The notes beneath the pieces were generated by a model that saw only the letters and a list, made by a program, of their open reading frames with translations, was not told where the DNA came from and searched no databases. Source: Berberis thunbergii (lineage: Eukaryota; Streptophyta; Magnoliopsida; Ranunculales; Berberidaceae). From it: a stretch of DNA of 64,000 nt. The DNA lies in contig QNQO01008319.1 of NCBI GenBank assembly GCA_003290165.1, positions 124,001 to 188,000 of the forward strand, given 5' to 3'. Shown one piece after another: positions 58,448 through 64,000 of this stretch. Numbering within the stretch: the first letter of the stretch is position 1; each line of letters starts with the position of its first letter. A program made the position numbers and the translations under genes.

Positions 58448-60259
58448 TCAAGGAAAAGCATCCTCCTTAGAAGCTAGTCCTGCGGTGTTAGAGCCCTCCC
58501 CTTGATTAATCGGTCCAAAAACAACCCTCTTGTAGCGGGCAAAGTCTAGATCAATGCCAGGATGTTCTCCTATGATTAGCTTCAAAATCTCCAACCTACC
58601 CTGAATAACCTCGGACGAGATCAATGGATTCCTGCCCGACGCGACGAAGACCAGCGCACCCACTAGACCCGCGTAGTGCAAACGCTCCTCCGCCAATAGT
58701 CGCTCCGCTTCACGAATGCGGCGAAGCCCCTTGTCAATTGCAGACTCTAGCTATTGTCGTTCAACAACCCATTCCGCTTTCGCCCGCCTCCTATCGGCCT
58801 CTTGGGCCTCCAAATCAGAAGACCATCTGTCCATGGCCGCATCCAGACGCTCCAGTTCGGCCCTAGTCCACCTTAGTTTAGCACGAGTGGACACCAAATC
58901 AGACTCGGCCGCACTCAATTGATATTTCATACCAGCAAATTTCATTTCAGTGACAGAGGTTGCGGCCCCCACGGGCCCGAGGTTCGTGGCAGTACTAGAA
59001 ATCTGCAGCTGACCATTCAGGAAATTCACCCAATATAGGGCATCTGAGTATGACATTCGCAGATCCGCGAAGGCCTTCTCCATGGCGAGAAATCTCTTGC
59101 GGGCTTCGAGGTGCAGCGAAATAGGATTTTACAGCTCAAGGGCACGAGCGACCATCTCAGGACCACGGTGACGTGATGCATCGACGTGTAGTCCAACTTC
59201 CTGCTCTTCTGAACCAACAAGGGAAGTATAAGCATTTGGAGGGAAGCTACGACCCCCCAAGGTGCCTCCTGTGTAGACTGTGACACCCAAACAGGAGGAG
59301 CTGCCCGGTCAGAAGGTTGCCTTTTTCTCGGAACGACGGGAGGCACAATCGGCTCCAATTCAGCAAGCCTGAACGGGTTGGGCAGGGCCAAACTTCTCTT
59401 CCTTGTACGACGAGTGACAATCCCCTCAGTCGGTGAACCTGGCATAGAGCGAACACCATGAAAGCATGCAACAACCTATAGCACACAACATTGCCTAGCA
59501 ATATGACCTCCTCAACGGATGTCAAAGGGAGCTTGAGAAACCCCCTCTCTGTTCGCATCTCTTCTTCGCTATGAGACGGAATAACAAACTTCCCAAAAAC
59601 AGGGAATAACGTCAAAACCAGCGTTGCATAAGGGATGTACAAAAATATACATATAATACGCCGACAACTAAGAAACTCACCAAGATCAAACTGAAAGTAT
59701 TAGGACACTCTACGACTCCCAAGTTTGAAGTACGCAGAATCCACTAAAGCCAAGAACCAATGCTTTTCCCAATATTCAGCGCCATCCTTTACCAAGTGCA
59801 GACAAGAAGGACAATTTAATATGCAAGACCCCTTGGGTCCAATCAAGCAGCAGTCATGTGATGGATTACCACAGGGGTCAAACAAAGACCAGCGTCATGA
59901 GCCCTCAGAAGAATAACAAGCAGAATCTTGAACCCGCTTGGAGCCATTTGGGCGGGAGGCATACGGAAATTAAGAAAGAAGTGCCATACTTCATCTGGTA
60001 CTGGAAATCGAAGCCCATACTTAAACATGATTCGGCGTAAACTTATGTACCCCTGAAGAGGTGTAGTCGGGTCCAAACCTCCAAACACGGGAACAATTTT
60101 CAAATCTCCTGAAAAACGATACAGATTACGAAACCTGATCAACTCAGTTTCATCGACCAAGCTGCCTTCGAAGAACTTGACGCAATTGAAAGATAACAGA
60201 TCCTTGGGGTAAAGTTCAACATTGTCAGCCATCGGTAGAAATAATGAAGAAAATTTCAT
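58448..60259 (-). pseudogene. Antisense gene of Gypsy-3: gypsy-type transposon domain plus coiled coil
   Basis: The start MKFSSLFLPMADN at 60259 opens 138 codons with the PF04195-like core: LQGYISLRRIMFKYGLRFPV, VWHFFLNFRMPPAQMAPSGF and ILLVILLRAHDAG. A frameshift leads to 59885-59700 (ILNCPSCLHLVKDGAEYWEK). A good donor (TTG|GTGAGTTT, about 59682) and acceptor (CTATGCCAG at about 59433) suggest an intron. Beyond it come SPTEGIVTRRTRKRSLALP, a coiled-coil region at 59083-58751 (KYQLSAAESDLVSTRAKLRW) and the C-terminal GRLEILKLIIGEHPGIDLDF, ending at 58448. This is the best preserved of the three antisense genes, but the frame is broken. The biochemical role of the family is unknown. Confidence 0.8.
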
Positions 60260-60327
60260 AGCGATACTATGACTCGAAAGAACAATGCAGATAACAATGA
60301 GAAAATCTTCATCGAAGTGACAAATAT

Positions 60328-60336
60328 TTATAGGGA
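60328..60336 (-). promoter_or_regulatory. TATA box of the Gypsy-3 antisense gene
   Basis: The minus strand reads CCCTATAAATATT about 70 bases upstream of the antisense ATG at 60259 and about 160 bases inside the 3' LTR border. Position and sequence fit an independent promoter for the antisense transcript, separate from the LTR promoter. Confidence 0.65.
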
Positions 60337-60483
60337 AGGCAAATCACATTTTCCCTCCTTGAGCAGTTGCGTACCCATTAATGTCATGCACCGCTCGAGA
60401 CAAATGCTTTGAGTTCAATCATCACGATGGTACATTTGCTTTTTTAAAAGAGTCAGTGGACTGACTTAATGCCCCACTAACTC

Positions 60484-60491
60484 GAGGGGAG
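60484..60491 (+). other. Polypurine tract of Gypsy-3
   Basis: GAGGGGAG lies seven bases before the 3' LTR start. AGTGG (60455-60459) and CCACT (60474-60478) form the hairpin also seen in the other two elements. Confidence 0.75.
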
Positions 60492-60498
60492 TAGCTAA

Positions 60499-61173
60499 TG
60501 ATGCACAAAAATGGTCACATCCCTGAGCCATACACCTGTCATGATGATCTCGAGGAATTATGGGCCCCAACGTCAATCCAACGCTGATGGACCCAAGCTG
60601 TACCAAGCCCGCCTAATTCAGTCCGCCAGACGGACCAGAACTCTTACAACATGTTAGGCCCACACGTCTCACAGCTATCCTCAATACCTGTAAGTCCTAC
60701 TAAGGCAAGTATCTCGAGGATCAGCTTCGGACAGGCAATTACAACAACTCTATGTTTCCAACTAGGAAACAAATACCAGAGTACATTCCACACAGGAAAA
60801 CTTCTTTTTTCAGATTGCTCTTGGATTTGGAATTATCTCCAGTGTATCTAGGAGCACAGGGCTAACATAGAACTTCCCTTCTACAACACGACTCCTAATT
60901 CAATAAGGATTTCCACGAAGATCTCTTTCCTAAACTACTCATTCGATGGCTTGGTAGAACTAGGACTCCTGTACTATTAATAAGACATGAGATTGGTAAG
61001 CTAAGGTACGCTAAGAAATCTCTATTTACAACATTACACCTTCCTTAGATCCCTGTTTGACTTTAGGATCGGAGTGCCATCGACCACCACAACGGTGGTC
61101 CGTGGCTCACGTGTGTTACTTGTGTAGGTCAGCAGGACTATGTAAAATCAGGGAGCGAAAGATGACTGCATAA
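60499..61173 (+). repeat. 3' LTR of Gypsy-3
   Basis: 675 bases from TGATGCACAAAAATGG; the final CATCA has become CATAA. The TATA region is changed (CTATTAATA, about 60977) compared with CTATAAATA in the 5' LTR. The two LTRs are close in length and clearly similar, with moderate divergence. Confidence 0.92.
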
Positions 61174-61503
61174 AAAACTATCCCACATGGACAACTCCCA
61201 ATCAGAAAAGGATCTCCACAGCAAGATTACTTTCCTTAAACTACCCACCAAAGGCCTAGCAGAACAAGGATTCATTCACTATTAAAGGGAGATAAGGTCT
61301 ATGAATTAGAGATACGCAATATAACCCAGTTTACAGTTTTAAAGCCTCTCCTAAGCCTTATCTAACTTAAGCATCAGAAATCGAGGAAGGTCTACGTAAG
61401 CTACCTGTGTTGCTGCGATGGTGGTCCTTGGCTTACGTTTGCTACTTGTGCAAGTCTACATAAGCAGCGAGGAAGGAGAGCAGAAATCGACTACATCACA
61501 TAC

Positions 61504-62280
61504 ATTCTACTAAAACATTTGGAATTTCATTAGAATTTAGTCCTATATTACAAACCCAAACAAAAGAGTGTATCAAGGCTTTGAAAACAATTTAAATTGG
61601 TTCATCATTTGATCCACTTGTTTCTTCATGTGTGTTCAATGTCTAACCATTGAAACTACTCTAAAGAGAGTTAATTATTCATTATAGTCTGGTCTTGAAT
61701 TCGTAAAATTGATATTTATATATACTTACATCAAATTTATTTAATTTATATTACAGACTTGGCATCAACCAGAGAAATTTGTCATTATTCGTATGCACAT
61801 GAGCCCATCGCTTTCCTCCCACGCATTAGTTTTGAATAGTATTTTATATTTTTCTCTACTTACAAATTAAAATATGTTAATCTCCTCCCGTCCCGAAGCT
61901 GTTTGAGATGGGAAGATGTCGGGATTAGGTCTATCTCGTCCGGATCCCAAAGGAACGGGATGGGATAGGTATGAGGTCCATCTCGTCCCATGCCCACCCC
62001 TAGTGGATAGTGGTTTAGGGTTAGGTTTTTTTGTCTCAAAGGCCTAAGGATATTTTAGTAAACTATCTGGGTGATAGAATTCTTCGACATTGAAGCATAA
62101 CAAATAACTATTGAACCATGTGATGTATGTAGCGTAATTCTTTACTTCAATTTCACATGAGGCTCTCAAATGACCTAACCATAGAAACATGAAAGTTATT
62201 AAATTATTGAGAAAAAAAATCAAAACAATTAATGGGAATGATAAGATGAGATTAAACTTGTACTTAATTACTAAATTTTA
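61504..62280. other. Intergenic stretch without a recognised gene
   Basis: 61870-62005 contains GGGATGGGA/TCTCGTCCC-rich sequence reminiscent of 52274-52380 in inverted orientation, possibly the two ends of one older element into which the solo LTR inserted. The rest is AT-rich and featureless to me. Confidence 0.4.
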
Positions 62281-62286
62281 CCAAAT

Positions 62287-63580
62287 TCACACCACCAAAA
62301 GTGCTTTCCCACACCACCATGTACTTTTTTTTACTAACTCACACCACCACCATCCAAAAAACAATATTTGAAAAAAACAGTAACTTAACTTAAAAACAGG
62401 GTACTTTTCGACCAATTTAAACCCTCAATTGAGATCGATTCTCAAGCTCATCAAAATATAAAAGTTTTATTACTATGATTTATCTAATAAACACAACTTG
62501 AATCACTTGAAAATATTTTGAAATGAGAAAGTTATGATCATTTTACTAAAGTCGCGCAAATCTATCATGCAATAAAAACGGGATAGTGTCCCTGACTTTC
62601 GGCCAACTTATATGTTTGATCAATATCAATTCTCAAGCTCATCCAAACACAAACAATGTATTACTCTGAGTTATCTAATAAACACAACTTAAATCACTCG
62701 AAAATATTTTGAAATGAGCAAGTTATGATCATTTTACTAAAGTCGCGCAATGAAAATCGGATAGAGTTCCTGAATTTCGGCCAACTTATGTGCTCGATCG
62801 CAGACCAATTCTCAAGTTGATCAAACAAAAAATAATTACTCTGAGTTATCTAATAAACACAACTTGAATCACTTGAAAATGTTTTGAAATGAGCAAGTTA
62901 TGAGCATTTTACTAAAGTCGCACAAATTTGTCTTTCAATAAAAACGGGATGGTGTTCCTGACTTTCGGCCAACTTATGTATTCGATCGAGACCGATTCTC
63001 ATGTTGATCATAACACAAAAGTTGTAGCACTCTGAGTTATCTAATAAACTCAACTTGAATCACTTAAAAATGTTTTTAAATGAGCAAGTTATGGTCATTT
63101 TAGTAAAGTCAAGCAAATCTGTCCGAAAAAATTTGTTGTAAAAAATCTCGCAGAGTTCCTGGCATTGACTCAAGCGAACAATATTTAATTTTTTTTGTGA
63201 TTTCAAAAAATTTTGCTCTATTTTGGTGATTGAAAATTTTCCGAATGTTCCATGATATTACTTTGTTTTTTTGAAAATTTTTGGGGAGGCTGCGATTTGG
63301 GGTTCGATTTTGAAGGGTTTTGATTTTGAGGGAGAGCGAATAAATTAATTTCAATTTTGCAAGAGATGTGAATGTGGGGAGAGATTTGGAAGATATTTGA
63401 ATGTGGGAGAGGGAAGAGATTTGAATGATGAGAGAGGAATCACATTTTAATTTGAAAGAAGAGGGGAAAATGTTGATTTTTTGTTTATATAGGTGGTGTG
63501 GGAAAGTATGGTGGTGTGAGAAATAAAGTAGGTGGTGTGGAATAGTAGAATGGTGAGAGAAAACACTTATGGTGGTGTGG
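62287..63580. mobile_element. Inverted-repeat element with ACACCACC ends (unclassified)
   Basis: The left end (CACACCACCAAAAGTGCTTTC from 62287) matches the reverse complement of the right end (CACACCACCATAAGTGTTTTC from about 63580). Further CACACCACC copies occur in each arm. Inside are a four-copy tandem repeat and, on the minus strand, CCTATATAAAC followed by a CT-rich leader-like stretch (63500-63360). No transposase or target duplication was identified. A 191-codon open stretch on the minus strand (63684-63109) is low-complexity and not supported as a gene. Confidence 0.55.
62405..63180. repeat. Four-copy tandem repeat of about 175-191 bp
   Basis: TATCTAATAAAC(A/T)CAACTT recurs at about 62481, 62672, 62847 and 63038. 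Each unit also has AAATGAG(C/A)AAGTTATG(A/G)(T/G)CATTTTA(C/G)TAAAGTC and TTTCGGCCAACTTAT. Copies differ moderately, and spacing alternates between 175 and 191. Confidence 0.88.
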
Positions 63581-63682
63581 AGTAGTCGTTGGTTCGAGAT
63601 CCACCCTACAATATGGGTCAAAAAGCGAAAATAAGTGATTTTAGCCCTTAAAAAAATAAATCTGAGAACTTCTTTCAAGTTC

Positions 63683-63951
63683 ATGTCACGTCGAGGTATT
63701 GCAGGAAAAAAAACTGCAAAATCTGATCTAATTTATCGTAATCGATTAGTTAACATGTTGGTTAACAGTATTTTGAAACACGGAAAAAATCATTTGCTTA
63801 TCAAATTCTCTATCGATCCCTAAAAAAGATTCGACAAAAGACAGAAACAAATCAACTTTATGTTTTATGTCAAGCAATACGTAGAGTAACTCCCGATATA
63901 GCAGTAAAAGCAAGATGTGTAAGCGAATCGACTCAGCAAGTTCCCATTGAA
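63683..63951 (+). pseudogene. rps7: Nuclear copy of plastid rps7 (NUPT), truncated and frameshifted
   Basis: The sequence begins [20 protein letters not shown] and continues [15 protein letters not shown], the N-terminus of plastid ribosomal protein S7. After a one-base loss near 63787 the homology continues in the next frame ([20 protein letters not shown], then [12 protein letters not shown] and QQVPIE). It then stops matching at about 63951, so the C-terminal third is absent. Mitochondrial S7 does not have this N-terminus. Frameshift, truncation and nuclear repeat surroundings mark it as a transferred plastid fragment, not an expressed gene. Confidence 0.92.
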
Positions 63952-64000
63952 CCCTTGCATTGCTGAATAAAACACCTATTTTGCATAGATTAGACAAGCA

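Larger units (their letters stand above)
52905..61173 (+). mobile_element. Gypsy-3: Ty3/Gypsy (Tat-like) element with gag, integrase, 178-bp array and antisense gene
   Basis: LTRs are 52905-53580 (676 bases) and 60499-61173 (675 bases), both starting TGATGCACAAAAATGG. The likely target duplication is GAAAC (52897-52901) and AAAAC (61174-61178), with three unexplained bases before the 5' LTR. The internal order is gag, integrase, tandem array, antisense gene, purine tract. Protease, RT and RNase H are missing between gag and integrase, so a deletion removed most of pol. Confidence 0.92.
52517..61498 (+). mobile_element. Solo LTR of the Gypsy-2 family, split by Gypsy-3
   Basis: The left part (52517-52901) starts TGATGATACATCA and follows the Gypsy-2 LTR to TATAGGGAAAC. 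The right part (61174-61498) resumes AACTATCCCACATGG and ends CTACATCA. Flanks CATAT (52512-52516) and CATAC (61499-61503) are an imperfect duplication. A short segment (AAGTCTACATAAGCAGCGAGGAAGG type) is duplicated near 61385-61480. No internal domain is attached. Confidence 0.88.

Noticed and set aside
63109..63684. 191-codon minus-strand open frame
   Set aside because: It is low-complexity (Ser, His, Lys, Ile) over a tandem repeat and a CT-rich leader-like arm. It has no recognisable domain and is probably fortuitous.

Overview
The window is nuclear DNA from a flowering plant, most likely a eudicot. The evidence is a spliced plant-type gene with GT-AG introns, plant Ty1/Copia and Ty3/Gypsy retrotransposons, Mutator-like elements (MULEs), and a decayed copy of a plastid ribosomal protein gene. 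I cannot name the species. Only one host gene looks intact. Most of the remaining sequence is transposable elements at different stages of decay, several nested inside one another.

Layout. 1-4.6 kb: the 5' part of an Alba-domain RNA/DNA-binding protein gene on the minus strand, with six exons visible and the 3' end outside the window. Intron 4 holds a long inverted-repeat element. 4.7-11 kb: three MULE-type elements, each with 9-bp target duplications. They are a 161-bp MITE just upstream of the Alba promoter, a 2.7-kb foldback MULE, and a 1.06-kb Pack-MULE carrying a UDP-glycosyltransferase fragment. 12.5-19.7 kb: Gypsy-1, an LTR element with decayed gag, no recognisable pol, a 70-bp tandem array and an antisense gene. 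20.6-32.3 kb: a decayed MULE transposase with an OTU-like domain, split by a solo LTR (family X) that is itself split by a 6.3-kb Copia element. 32.9-50.0 kb: Gypsy-2, bounded by a perfect 5-bp duplication and holding two family-X solo LTRs. The second of these contains element Y, a tandemly duplicated truncated LTR unit. 52.5-61.5 kb: a solo LTR of the Gypsy-2 family split by Gypsy-3, which has gag joined to integrase, a 178-bp tandem array and an antisense gene. 62.3-63.6 kb: an inverted-repeat element with an internal tandem repeat. 63.7-63.95 kb: a nuclear copy of plastid rps7.

The most notable system is the trio of Gypsy elements. Each has the order LTR, sense gag with or without pol remnants, tandem array, antisense gene, polypurine tract, LTR. 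The antisense genes encode related proteins that resemble the plant 'putative gypsy type transposon' domain followed by coiled coil. In Gypsy-3 the antisense gene has its own TATA box and at least one plausible intron. The arrays differ in unit length between elements (70, 56 and about 178 bp) but sit in the same place, as expected of the hypervariable 3' region of Tat-lineage elements. None of the three encodes a complete polymerase, so any past mobility would have needed help in trans. All calls were made by reading the sequence; no database search was run.
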